64,000 nucleotides of DNA from Paralcaligenes ureilyticus. Its GTDB lineage: Bacteria > Pseudomonadota > Gammaproteobacteria > Burkholderiales > Burkholderiaceae_B. The stretch's first letter is position 1; the number at the start of each line of letters is the position of its first letter. The stretch lies in contig NZ_SMAJ01000001.1 in the NCBI RefSeq assembly GCF_004346225.1, positions 372,001 to 436,000 on the forward strand. The letters are read 5' to 3'. The notes under the pieces were generated by a model. The model searched no databases and had not been told where the DNA came from. It saw only the letters and a program-made list of their open reading frames with translations. Positions 36,916 through 44,942 of the stretch are shown in pieces. The translations under genes and the position numbers were made by a program.

Positions 36916-38694
36916 ATGGCCATTTTCCCTAGAAGAATAGCGCTACCCCCCACACCCCCATTCAAGCGCCCCCGCAACCTGGTGTACGCGTCGAATGAAA
37001 AACCACCCCGCTTTACCCTGTCTACACTGGCGCTCCAGCATGCCGCCACCGCGCTCGCTCTTATTGCCTACGTTCTGGCTTCGGCCAGCATAGGTGGCCT
37101 GGACGCCGAATCCACACGGCGCATGATCACGGCAACTGTTCTTGGCATGGCCCTGGCTACGTGCCTACAGTCGTGGGGTGGCCGCCTGGGATCGGGCACG
37201 TTGCTGGTGCAAATTCCCTCGCCGCTGCATGTCGGGATTGCGGGTATGGTGCTGGGTAAATACGGCCTTGGCGGTCTGGTCATGCTCGGCCTGGTGAACG
37301 GCGCCGTAGGGCTGGCAGCCAGCTCTATCGTTCCCCGCTTGCGAGCCTTATTGCCGCCTATAGTCGCCGGCGTAGTCGTTTGCATTGCCGGCTTGTCCCT
37401 GATCAAGCCCGCCCTGATCCACACCAGCAGCATGAGCGGCACGGGCACCATGGACGGGACCAATGCCCTGATCGGAGGCGTCACCCTGGCGGTAATCGTC
37501 ACCTTGTCGGTTTGGGGAAACCATCGCATCAAGCTGTTCGCGTTGCTGATCGGGATTGCGACCGGCGTTGCACTGGCGGCTGCGCTGGGCACGCTGCATG
37601 GTCTGGAACAACTACAGGCCGCGCCCATTTTCGGGCTGCCCCGCCTGCCGACACCCGTCTTCAACGTCGACCCGGGCGTATTGGGTGCGGTCGGGGTACT
37701 GGCGTTAATGACCGAGCTGGATACCTTCGCCTGCGTCGTATTGATGCACAAGATGAACGACGCCGACTGGCGCCGACCCAATATGCGCATGGTGAGCGGC
37801 GGCATCCGCGCCAATGCCCTGAGCAACTTTCTGGCCGCCTGGATGGGCGGCTATCCAGGCGGCGTGTCTTCGACCAATATTGCCCTGAACCACATCAGCC
37901 GCTCGACGTCGCGCTGGGTAGGACTGCTTGCAGCCGCAATGTTGGCCTGCATCGCATTCCTGCCGCAAGTCACGCTCGCCCTGATCCTGATTCCCACGCC
38001 GGTCATCGGGGCCGTCGAATTGTATGCAGCGGCTTATCTGATTGTGTCGGGTATTGAGCTTATCGCATCGCGAGCCATGGACTCCCGAGGCATCTTCATT
38101 GTCGGCCTGTCTTTCGTTGCCGGCCTGGGCGTCATGTTCCTGCCTGAAATGGCGCAACTTGCGCCCGAGCCCATCCGGTTCATGGCAAGCAACGGCATCA
38201 TCGTCGGCGGCCTCACGGCCATCGCATTGAATCTGGTATTTCGCCTGGGCATATCGCAATCGGCCCGGCAGACGCTCGAGTCAAAAGCCGGCCAGCCGAC
38301 GCTCGCACAACAAGTGGTGGATTTCGTCGAAGGGCACGGCGCCAACTGGAGCGCGCGCCGCGATGTCGTGTCGCGCGCTGCACAGGCGGCACTTGAAGGG
38401 GCCGAGGCCATCCAGGCCGCGGGCGACGGCCGGCGCCTGTTGGAGGTTCGCGGCAGCTTCGACGAATTCAACCTGGATATCGAATTGCTGCATCACGGTT
38501 CCGCGCTCGTCCTCACCACGCAACACGCCACATCGGCCGCCAGCTTGCTCGACGTCGACGACGATGCTTTCGAAGCGGAGCTGGAGCGCACGCTGGCCAA
38601 TGTGTCCGGCGTGTTGCTAAAGCGGCTGGCAGATCGCCTGAGCAGCGGGGCACAGGGCAAATATTCCTATCTCCGGCTGCATTTTGATCATTGA
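36916..38694 (+). CDS. NCS2-family (xanthine/uracil-type) permease with extra C-terminal cytosolic domain
   Basis: 592 residues. Residues about 35-445 are a nucleobase-ascorbate-type permease: the QH motif in ALQHAATALALIAYV, the acidic TM8 segment ALMTELDTFACV and the NAT signature region GGYPGGVSSTNIALNHISRSTSRWVG. Typical NCS2 permeases end near 450. Here about 140 further residues follow TM14, containing RRDVVSRAAQAALEGAEAI and EVRGSFDEFNLDIELLHHGS, which by eye resemble a GHKL/histidine-kinase-like ATPase fold lacking clear nucleotide motifs. The substrate is probably a purine or pyrimidine. The ATG has no strong ribosome site. Confidence 0.8.
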   Translation: MAIFPRRIALPPTPPFKRPRNLVYASNEKPPRFTLSTLALQHAATALALIAYVLASASIGGLDAESTRRMITATVLGMALATCLQSWGGRLGSGTLLVQIPSPLHVGIAGMVLGKYGLGGLVMLGLVNGAVGLAASSIVPRLRALLPPIVAGVVVCIAGLSLIKPALIHTSSMSGTGTMDGTNALIGGVTLAVIVTLSVWGNHRIKLFALLIGIATGVALAAALGTLHGLEQLQAAPIFGLPRLPTPVFNVDPGVLGAVGVLALMTELDTFACVVLMHKMNDADWRRPNMRMVSGGIRANALSNFLAAWMGGYPGGVSSTNIALNHISRSTSRWVGLLAAAMLACIAFLPQVTLALILIPTPVIGAVELYAAAYLIVSGIELIASRAMDSRGIFIVGLSFVAGLGVMFLPEMAQLAPEPIRFMASNGIIVGGLTAIALNLVFRLGISQSARQTLESKAGQPTLAQQVVDFVEGHGANWSARRDVVSRAAQAALEGAEAIQAAGDGRRLLEVRGSFDEFNLDIELLHHGSALVLTTQHATSAASLLDVDDDAFEAELERTLANVSGVLLKRLADRLSSGAQGKYSYLRLHFDH

Positions 38695-38719
38695 TCTTTA
38701 GCGGTGGATATGCTCTATT

Positions 38720-38845
38720 TTAATCGAGCATATCGAGTCTAGGTGCCGCCTGCAGCATGGCCTCGATCTGCGCTTTAGCTTGCTCGTGCGAAAGCCCAAA
38801 GACGGCGCATTCTGACAGCAGGTTATAAAGGCTGGCGGACCATCT
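38720..38845 (-). pseudogene. Relic of a hipA C-terminus
   Basis: A minus-strand frame closed by TAA at 38720-38722 translates as WSASLYNLLSECAVFGLS, then HEQAKAQIEAMLQAAPRLD. This resembles the last helices of HipA kinases (N-L-L-x-x-x-x-x-F-G-L-S-x-E-x-A). A stop codon at 38846 cuts it off upstream and no other HipA sequence follows, so only about 41 codons remain. It points to an older hipA at this locus, in opposite orientation to the intact one. Confidence 0.5.
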
Positions 38846-38895
38846 TCAATAATGCCTTACAACTGAACTCATAAAAATAGTGACTCATCAATTTT

Positions 38896-39026
38896 GTAGC
38901 ACTGAAGGTACTAAATTATAAATTTGATCAATTATGATCCTCAAGAGCTACAAATAGCTTTACTGATTAGTATCTTATAGGCTACATTAATATGTAATTT
39001 GCCAATCTTTGATGCTTTAGGGCTAC
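38896..39026. promoter_or_regulatory. Candidate HipB operator sites upstream of hipBA
   Basis: GTAGC occurs at 38896-38900, and its complement GCTAC at 38947-38951, 38981-38985 and 39022-39026. The second site is part of a small dyad, AGCTA-CAAA-TAGCT (38946-38959). Several short repeats before a HipB-type autorepressor gene suggest operators, but spacing is irregular. Confidence 0.35.
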
Positions 39027-39030
39027 TTTT

Positions 39031-39297
39031 GTGACAACTCTTGCTGACATCGCCGCAATGTTGAAGGAAGCCCGCCGCGACGCGGCGCTAACGCAGAGCA
39101 ATCTGGCCAAGCATGCCGGCGTGGCCCGTACGACCGTTGCACGCATGGAAACGCTGGCCAAAGGCGATATGAGCGTTTCTGCGCTAGTGCGCCTATTAGA
39201 AGCTGCGGGTTACGACCTGAAAGCGGTGAAACACGGCCATACCCGGACTCTTGATGATATTTTGGCTGAGCAGCGCCAAGATGATGTCGCACCATGA
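39031..39297 (+). CDS. hipB: HipB-type XRE antitoxin
   Basis: 88 residues. A single XRE helix-turn-helix is visible: ADIAAMLKEARRDAALTQSNLAKHAGVARTTVARME. The C-terminal tail (HTRTLDDILAEQRQDDVAP) is flexible and acidic, as in HipB proteins. It neutralises HipA and represses the operon. The start is GTG at 39031 with AGGG about 10 nt upstream. Its stop overlaps the hipA start as ATGA, so translation is coupled. Assignment rests on fold and on the HipA partner. Confidence 0.87.
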   Translation: MTTLADIAAMLKEARRDAALTQSNLAKHAGVARTTVARMETLAKGDMSVSALVRLLEAAGYDLKAVKHGHTRTLDDILAEQRQDDVAP

Positions 39298-40646
39298 AGC
39301 TTGATGTGCAGGTTCTAGGCAAGATTGTCGCGCAACTGTACCGTGAGCGAGACGAATATGTTTTGAAATACCTCCCTGACGCATCAGCGGACGATTTCGT
39401 CAGCCTCACCATGCCGGTTCGCGAAGAGGCATGGAGGTGGCCACGAGATCTACATCCCTTTTTTCGGCAGAACTTGCCAGAAGGTTATTTACTAAATGTG
39501 ATCCGAGAGGAGTTCGGCCCTTTACTGGACGGAACCGATTTGTCGCTACTGGCGATTATCGGCGGAATGGGAATAGGTCGGGTTACAGTTACCCCCGAAG
39601 GGGTTGCTCCGGGGACAGAACTGGAGCCTTTTCAGCTTGATGAGATTCTTACTGGAGAAAATGCGGCAGATCGCTTTACCACACTTGTGCATAAGTATGC
39701 GCGCGCGGCGATTTCGGGTGCCGTTCCCAAGTTTATTGCTCCAGAACGTCCTTCGCAAAGCGAAGCTATTGCAGCTTTGGGCAAATCGACGCTGCATACC
39801 AGTCACCATATTATCAAGGGATCCGACAACAACACGCCATTCCTCGGGTTCAACGAGTTTTATTCCATGCGGGTGCTGGAGCGTTTGAAGGTGGCTAACG
39901 TTGCCAACACACAGATGTCGGCGGATGGGCGGGTGCTGGTAGTCGAGCGCTTCGATGTCAATGAAAACGGCCTTCCAGTCTATGGGTTGGAGGATGCCTG
40001 CGGATTGCTCGGCTTGCCGCCCCATGAAAAATACAGCCCAACGACAGAAAAGGTGCTTAAGGCCACGCGACCTTATTTGCCTGCTTCTGAGTCTCGGGCG
40101 CAGCTCGCGCAATTTGGCTGGCTCTTGTTAAGCAATTATGTTGTCCGTAATGCGGACTGCCACGCGAAAAACATAGCCCTCTATTACACATCGCGTACCA
40201 ACGTGGCGTTTACGCCTGTTTACGATATCGTGACGACACAGGCGTATCCTCGCTATGCGTCAAATACGCCTGGCTTATCTATTGATGGACGTAAAACATG
40301 GGCGGTGGGTAAAACGCTCGAACGGTTTTTTAATGCCAGGCTTGGCATAAGCCCGCGAGAGTATGCCAGCATGGTTGAGCGTTTATGCGAATCGGCCGTG
40401 GAAGTCGGGCGTGAAGTAATCGATGCCGCTAAAAACGAACCGCAATGGCATAACGTAGCCAAGCAAATGGTGCATGCTTGGAATGACGGGATGGAGTCGC
40501 TGCGCAGCTCCAGACCGGCGCCACAATTTAGAGGATTAAGCTCCGCGATCGAAGAGGCAAAGTTTTCCGATCCCGAACCGCCAGATACGTCGCGCGAGGT
40601 AATAGGATGGTCTGAGCTTCTGGCAAAGCCGCGCAGGCCGAAATAA
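39294..40646 (+). CDS. hipA: HipA-family serine/threonine kinase toxin
   Basis: 450 residues, normal for HipA. Kinase features in order are the glycine-rich/activation segment ISGAVPKF (140-147), the lysine region HHIIKG (K175), VVERFDV, the catalytic loop RNADCHAKNIAL (D288, N293) and the metal-binding aspartate in PVYDIVTT (D311). HipA of E. coli phosphorylates glutamyl-tRNA synthetase and halts translation; the target here is not known. All catalytic residues appear intact, so the toxin is probably active. About 75 residues after the kinase core (NDGMESLRSS onward) look disordered. The pair lies next to the Zorya island but outside its direct repeats. Confidence 0.9.
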   Translation: MKLDVQVLGKIVAQLYRERDEYVLKYLPDASADDFVSLTMPVREEAWRWPRDLHPFFRQNLPEGYLLNVIREEFGPLLDGTDLSLLAIIGGMGIGRVTVTPEGVAPGTELEPFQLDEILTGENAADRFTTLVHKYARAAISGAVPKFIAPERPSQSEAIAALGKSTLHTSHHIIKGSDNNTPFLGFNEFYSMRVLERLKVANVANTQMSADGRVLVVERFDVNENGLPVYGLEDACGLLGLPPHEKYSPTTEKVLKATRPYLPASESRAQLAQFGWLLLSNYVVRNADCHAKNIALYYTSRTNVAFTPVYDIVTTQAYPRYASNTPGLSIDGRKTWAVGKTLERFFNARLGISPREYASMVERLCESAVEVGREVIDAAKNEPQWHNVAKQMVHAWNDGMESLRSSRPAPQFRGLSSAIEEAKFSDPEPPDTSREVIGWSELLAKPRRPK

Positions 40647-40685
40647 GTACGCCCATCGCGGAAGATAAACCCAAGAAGTAATCCC

Positions 40686-41012
40686 ATGACGCTAACCCGC
40701 AATTTCAAACACACCGTGGTCGAACGCGTCGAACGCGACCCGGCCTTTGCCAAGGTGCTTCTGGACGAAGCGGCCACACTATTTCTGAACGGTGAAACTG
40801 AAACCGCACGCCTTATTCTGCGCGACCCGGTCAACGCAACGTTCGGTTTCGAACAACTAGCGGAAATCACAGACAAGCCCAGCAAGAGCTTGCACCGAAT
40901 GCTCTCCTCAAAGGGCAACCCAAACATGGACAATTTAGCAGCAATTTTCGGCGCCATGCGTCAGCGACTAGGGGTGGGCCTGGAAGTCCATGCGGTGGAA
41001 GCTCACGTCTAA
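40686..41012 (+). CDS. HI1420-like addiction-module antidote / HTH regulator
   Basis: 108 residues. The N-terminus (FKHTVVERVERDPAFAKVLLDEA) and the helix-turn-helix (FEQLAEITDKPSKSLHRMLSSKGNPNMDNLAAIFGAM) fit the HI1420/dnstrm group of antidotes. These usually follow a RelE/HI1419-type toxin gene. Here no such toxin is present; the upstream gene is hipA, 39 nt away, so it may be a third hipBA component or an orphan antitoxin. Confidence 0.75.
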   Translation: MTLTRNFKHTVVERVERDPAFAKVLLDEAATLFLNGETETARLILRDPVNATFGFEQLAEITDKPSKSLHRMLSSKGNPNMDNLAAIFGAMRQRLGVGLEVHAVEAHV

Positions 41013-41037
41013 CGGCCAGCAATGACATTCCAAGATG

Positions 41038-41075
41038 GAAATTACGGTCGGGGCGAGAGGACTTGAACCTCCGGC
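41038..41075 (-). other. Left attachment site with remnant of a tRNA 3' end
   Basis: Bases 41038-41056 (GAAATTACGGTCGGGGCGA) repeat 49865-49883 with one difference. Read on the minus strand this is a tRNA 3' end: a T-arm (GGAGG, TTCAAGT, CCTCT) and the acceptor strand CGCCCCGACC. TTGAAC lies at the same offset (25) in both copies. There is no anticodon arm, so it is not a working tRNA. The T-stem bases differ from the intact tRNA-Pro but still pair, implying an origin in another tRNA gene, as in elements integrated at tRNA genes. Confidence 0.7.
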
Positions 41076-41099
41076 AGGAACCTCGACGGAAACCAACAT

Positions 41100-44000
41100 T
41101 TACTCCCGCAGTGCCTCATCAAAGTCATAGTTTGTAATAGGGTGGCCACCCAATAGCTCCTCCAAACGGGGCCGATCAATCAGCTCAACCTGATTGGCAA
41201 CGGCCTGCCCGCAAGCACTAGGAGTGAATCGTTGATTCGTGACCGCCAACCTGCGAAAGCGCGTGTCACGATATTGCGACTGGTAGCACGCTGCGCCTGC
41301 CGTAACCTCTTTGATGGCATCCCATCCAATTTTGGCCGACTTTGAACTCTTACATTGAAGAAGCTCGCCATCTTGCCCCTTAAGAGCCACGACGTCAATT
41401 CCGCCATCACCACCACGCTTTTGCGTGACCGATGCTTGAAATCCTCGCTTGCTCCACATGAGGCAGCAAAATACCTCGAACGCCTCCCCATCCATCCGGT
41501 CGACGTCATCCATAGTGAGGTATCGCTTCGGAACATCATCGCCAACACCACCATCATCAACGAGATCCCTAAAAGTGGCATCCTTACCTGCCCCATTCAG
41601 CATCGACGTCAGTCCTCCATCATCCAATGTCGCTCCGGCGAGGCCAGCTTTGCGCTTCAATAGCTGATCGAGGCGAATCTCGAAAGTGGAGAAGTCGTCT
41701 GCCACTACCGTTGGGCAGTACACATATACGTCGCGCTCCTGGCCAATACGAAATGCCCGATCCGTCGCCTGTGTCTCCTTAGAGGGGTTCCAGGCACGCG
41801 TGAAGTGAAAAACGTGATTCGCTGCAGTAACGTTCAAGCCGGCACCGGCGGCGAGGGTCGACAAAATGATAACGTCGAAACCAGGCTTAGCCGAGAACTT
41901 GTCAATGTAGCTCTGACGTCCCTGCGAATCACCGTTGATAATGTAGGGCCGAAGGCCGAAGCTTTCCTTGAGAAAGTAGTGCAGCGCCGCCTGCACTTCA
42001 CGGATCTCCGTAAACACGATAGCTTTCTCACCTACAGCTTTGACCTCTGCAAGCCTATTCAGTAGCCAACTGAGCTTTGGCGAGTTTGCCAAATGCGTAT
42101 CCCACCCGGCCTTGTCCACGAGAAACTTGGCTCCCGGTAAACAATATGGTTCTGCACAGACTGCCTTCATCAGATGAAGCGCGCCAAACGAGAGTCGCGC
42201 TCGTTTACGCCCATCAGACTCACTCATGGCGTCCTGCAACTTTTTCAGGCCACCCTTGTAGAGAACACGTTGATGCTCAGCGAGCGGTATCTCTAGCCGC
42301 TCATCATCGCCAGGCAACAGCTTAAACTCGAGTGCCGCCTGAGCTACTTTCTTGACAGCAAAGTACTTCTTAGGAAGTTCATCCGCGATGTCCACCTTCG
42401 TACGGCGCAGAGTCTGGGGGATAATCGCAGCCTGCAAGCGCTGAAGAGCCTCCTTCTGTTCTTCTGTTTCGCACTCGATAGGCCGGCGATAGGTTTTGCC
42501 GAACCCTTCCAGTCCGCCCAACAAGCCCGGTTGCACCAAATCAAACAAGCACCACAGATCGGCCAGTGAGTTCTCCACCGGTGTTCCCGTACACGCAATA
42601 CGGAAGTCTGCTTTCAGCTTCTTAGCAGCCAAGGTAACCAACGTACCAGGGGTCTTGATGCGCTGCGCTTCGTCGCATATGAGGAAGGCGAACGGTTGTT
42701 TGGCAAGCGAGAACTCGTAAGACGTCAGCATCTCGTAGGTCGTCACAATAACCTTCGCAGTTCCAACCCAACTTGGCTTAAGCAGATCGACGATTCCTTT
42801 GTCTCGAAGCTGACTGTCTATGAGTCCAAGAGGCTGCTTGCGATCCATTAGCTCGTCGCCATAAAGGACAAGCATCTCAGGAAAGGAATCATTAAAGAAT
42901 TTATGCGACTCGTTAACCCAGTTCTCCAGAAGACTCTTCGGCGCAAAGATGATGGAAGGTGAGGCGTTGGGGTTGCCTTCGTAGTACCACGCCAGTACAG
43001 ACAGTAGCTGAAGCGTCTTGCCAAGGCCCATATCGTCAGCGAGCAAGGCACCTCGACACTCTGTTACCCCTCTGGAAACCAAATGCTGAAACCAAGCGAT
43101 GCCGTAACGCTGATGCTTCTTGAGCTCAATACCCGGACGCTGGCACCGTGGGATTTCTGCCTGCCAGTCGGCAGACAACGCAAGTGACGCCCTGCGTTCC
43201 TCAAGGTAGTCCACCCCATGAAAATTCATCTTCACCAGAAGTGTTTGCCGCGCGCCTTTTTGCTTCCGCTGTTGTGACAAACCATCACTTCGGACTTGGC
43301 TCTGAGCGCCAAGCATACTTTTGAATCCATCAACCAACGTGCGGGCGTGTTGCGTCGTTATAGAAGTTGGCAAACTATCGCTCTGGACCTCTGTAATGCT
43401 TCGCTGCTCCGCATCTGCCACCTGCGCATCAAACTGATCGACCCACTCCTTGGTCAAAGGAATGAGCACCTGCCCCTCATGCCCTTGCAGAATAACCTTC
43501 ACCATCGGCGTAAGGTCTGAAGGCAGCCAACCATCGTCATCTTCGCCTTCCTTCTTCTCCTTCTGAAAGACCGGCACATAGATGGGTTTGGCAGCACCGA
43601 TTCCTTCAATGCGGCCACTGTAGCCGTCGAGTTCGTATATGTCGTCGAATTCAATACGCTCCGCCGGCTGGGTTCGCCAAAGGTGCGCCAACTGTAGTCC
43701 TCGTTCAAGCTGTATGGTGGATTCAGCATCGACTGTCAAATCATACTCATCCCAGGGAAACTGCTCACGGTCCTGTTCCAACGCGCTACGAAGTGCCGCA
43801 AGGAAGGCATCCAGTTCCTCCTGCGTTTTGAATGCCTTACGGTGAGTTTGTGCCGAACCATCACCGTAATGCTCAGTGACCGAGAGGTCGATTGTGTTGA
43901 TGCGACCATGATCCATGCGGCTAACGATGCTGAAGACGGCAGCAACAGAGCCAGCCTCCGCCCGGTCTGCCTCAAATTCGTCTTCCCTCAGAACGTCATG

Positions 44001-44942
44001 CGCCACATCCCCGAGGAACGCAAAGGGGTTATGAATGAGCTTCTCCGCCTTGGCTCCTGCCACACGGCGGCTGGGCATCTCCCGCTTGATGGCCGAGAGA
44101 ACCTTGCGCACAGGGTCGGAGATAACCACCCGAACCCGGCCGGAACCCCGGGTCAGGTCGTAATGTGGTTGGACCGAATTGAACCCATCGAATGCATTCA
44201 ACCAACCACTTGGAGCCCCTTCAAACGTCGGTGAAACTGTCAAGACTCGCCCGAATGGTGTTTCCTCTTTTGCTAGGGGTAAGCGTAGGGCATCCGGGGT
44301 CAAGACCAGCGTCGTTTCAAGGTAGGGACTCGCATAAAGAGCACCTGCTCGGTCGGCGATGCGCCGAATTCTTCCCCAAGCCAACTCCTGGGCGTGCTGT
44401 GTCCTCTCACCGTCGCCACGAGCACGGAAGGCTGACAGTTCCGAGACAGTTTCCCATGCTGCGGCTGACAGCAGTTGCGGCTTCCCCGCCACAGTGGCTA
44501 CCGCACCATCCAGCCGCTCTAGCTGCACTCGCTGGTTACCATCAGTCCACGCAACGACCGCTAATTCAAAGTCACCGCCTGAAAGCGTTCCCGTGCTGTC
44601 GAGAACTGGACGCAGTGGCCCCTGCGTGGGCAGGCCTAATAGATTTATCGCCCCGACATGCTCAGTCGAGCCCTGTAGCTTGTATAGGTCGCGCCAAGGA
44701 ATAGTCACACCTTTGCGATCTAGGCGACAGCGATTCTCCGTGGCCAGCTGTGCGAGATATGCGCCAAGTACTGAGTCCTCTGCGCCCGCTTCATGGATAG
44801 CTGCTAGAAGCCCCTCCGGTGACGCCTCCATCAGTTCACCCATGAACTCGATGCGAATCCCGTCGTTGATCCACGCTATTTTGAGCGACGGCTCATCAGA
44901 CTTGGGTCCTGCGGGCCGCTTGAAAAATTCGAATAGACCCAT
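41100..44942 (-). CDS. zorD: ZorD: SNF2-type helicase with C-terminal Mrr-like nuclease (type I Zorya)
   Basis: 1280 residues. About 600 N-terminal residues have no motif I recognise. Then comes an SNF2-type ATPase: ALLADDMGLGKTLQLL (Walker A, about 632-647), LICDEAQRIKTPG (motif II, about 754-766), IACTGTPVEN (motif III) and QATDRAFRIGQERDVYVY (motif VI). The last 135 residues are an Mrr-type restriction fold with GGDGGIDVVAL (D1183) and LLQCKSS (Q-x-K). ZorD is the soluble effector that degrades phage DNA. The ATG at 44942 overlaps the zorC stop by one base; the longer frame to 44984 is unlikely. Confidence 0.93.
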   Translation of the reverse strand: MGLFEFFKRPAGPKSDEPSLKIAWINDGIRIEFMGELMEASPEGLLAAIHEAGAEDSVLGAYLAQLATENRCRLDRKGVTIPWRDLYKLQGSTEHVGAINLLGLPTQGPLRPVLDSTGTLSGGDFELAVVAWTDGNQRVQLERLDGAVATVAGKPQLLSAAAWETVSELSAFRARGDGERTQHAQELAWGRIRRIADRAGALYASPYLETTLVLTPDALRLPLAKEETPFGRVLTVSPTFEGAPSGWLNAFDGFNSVQPHYDLTRGSGRVRVVISDPVRKVLSAIKREMPSRRVAGAKAEKLIHNPFAFLGDVAHDVLREDEFEADRAEAGSVAAVFSIVSRMDHGRINTIDLSVTEHYGDGSAQTHRKAFKTQEELDAFLAALRSALEQDREQFPWDEYDLTVDAESTIQLERGLQLAHLWRTQPAERIEFDDIYELDGYSGRIEGIGAAKPIYVPVFQKEKKEGEDDDGWLPSDLTPMVKVILQGHEGQVLIPLTKEWVDQFDAQVADAEQRSITEVQSDSLPTSITTQHARTLVDGFKSMLGAQSQVRSDGLSQQRKQKGARQTLLVKMNFHGVDYLEERRASLALSADWQAEIPRCQRPGIELKKHQRYGIAWFQHLVSRGVTECRGALLADDMGLGKTLQLLSVLAWYYEGNPNASPSIIFAPKSLLENWVNESHKFFNDSFPEMLVLYGDELMDRKQPLGLIDSQLRDKGIVDLLKPSWVGTAKVIVTTYEMLTSYEFSLAKQPFAFLICDEAQRIKTPGTLVTLAAKKLKADFRIACTGTPVENSLADLWCLFDLVQPGLLGGLEGFGKTYRRPIECETEEQKEALQRLQAAIIPQTLRRTKVDIADELPKKYFAVKKVAQAALEFKLLPGDDERLEIPLAEHQRVLYKGGLKKLQDAMSESDGRKRARLSFGALHLMKAVCAEPYCLPGAKFLVDKAGWDTHLANSPKLSWLLNRLAEVKAVGEKAIVFTEIREVQAALHYFLKESFGLRPYIINGDSQGRQSYIDKFSAKPGFDVIILSTLAAGAGLNVTAANHVFHFTRAWNPSKETQATDRAFRIGQERDVYVYCPTVVADDFSTFEIRLDQLLKRKAGLAGATLDDGGLTSMLNGAGKDATFRDLVDDGGVGDDVPKRYLTMDDVDRMDGEAFEVFCCLMWSKRGFQASVTQKRGGDGGIDVVALKGQDGELLQCKSSKSAKIGWDAIKEVTAGAACYQSQYRDTRFRRLAVTNQRFTPSACGQAVANQVELIDRPRLEELLGGHPITNYDFDEALRE

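Larger units (their letters stand above)
38695..39030. other. Intergenic region of 336 bp: hipA relic, hairpin and hipBA promoter
   Basis: Left part: a 9-bp inverted repeat (GATATGCTC at 38707-38715 and its complement at 38726-38734, 10-nt loop) that may be a weak terminator of the NCS2 gene, overlapping the hipA tail relic. Right part (38860-39030): clearly AT-rich, with short repeats that may be HipB operators. The AT content differs from the surrounding genes. Confidence 0.55.

Noticed and set aside
41038-41090. A second functional tRNA gene
   Set aside because: Only the T-arm and acceptor 3' strand are present; there is no D-arm, anticodon arm or matching 5' acceptor strand.
41100-44942. 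ZorD as a restriction-modification helicase
   Set aside because: No methyltransferase or specificity subunit is nearby; the order after zorC and the Mrr-type C-terminus match ZorD.
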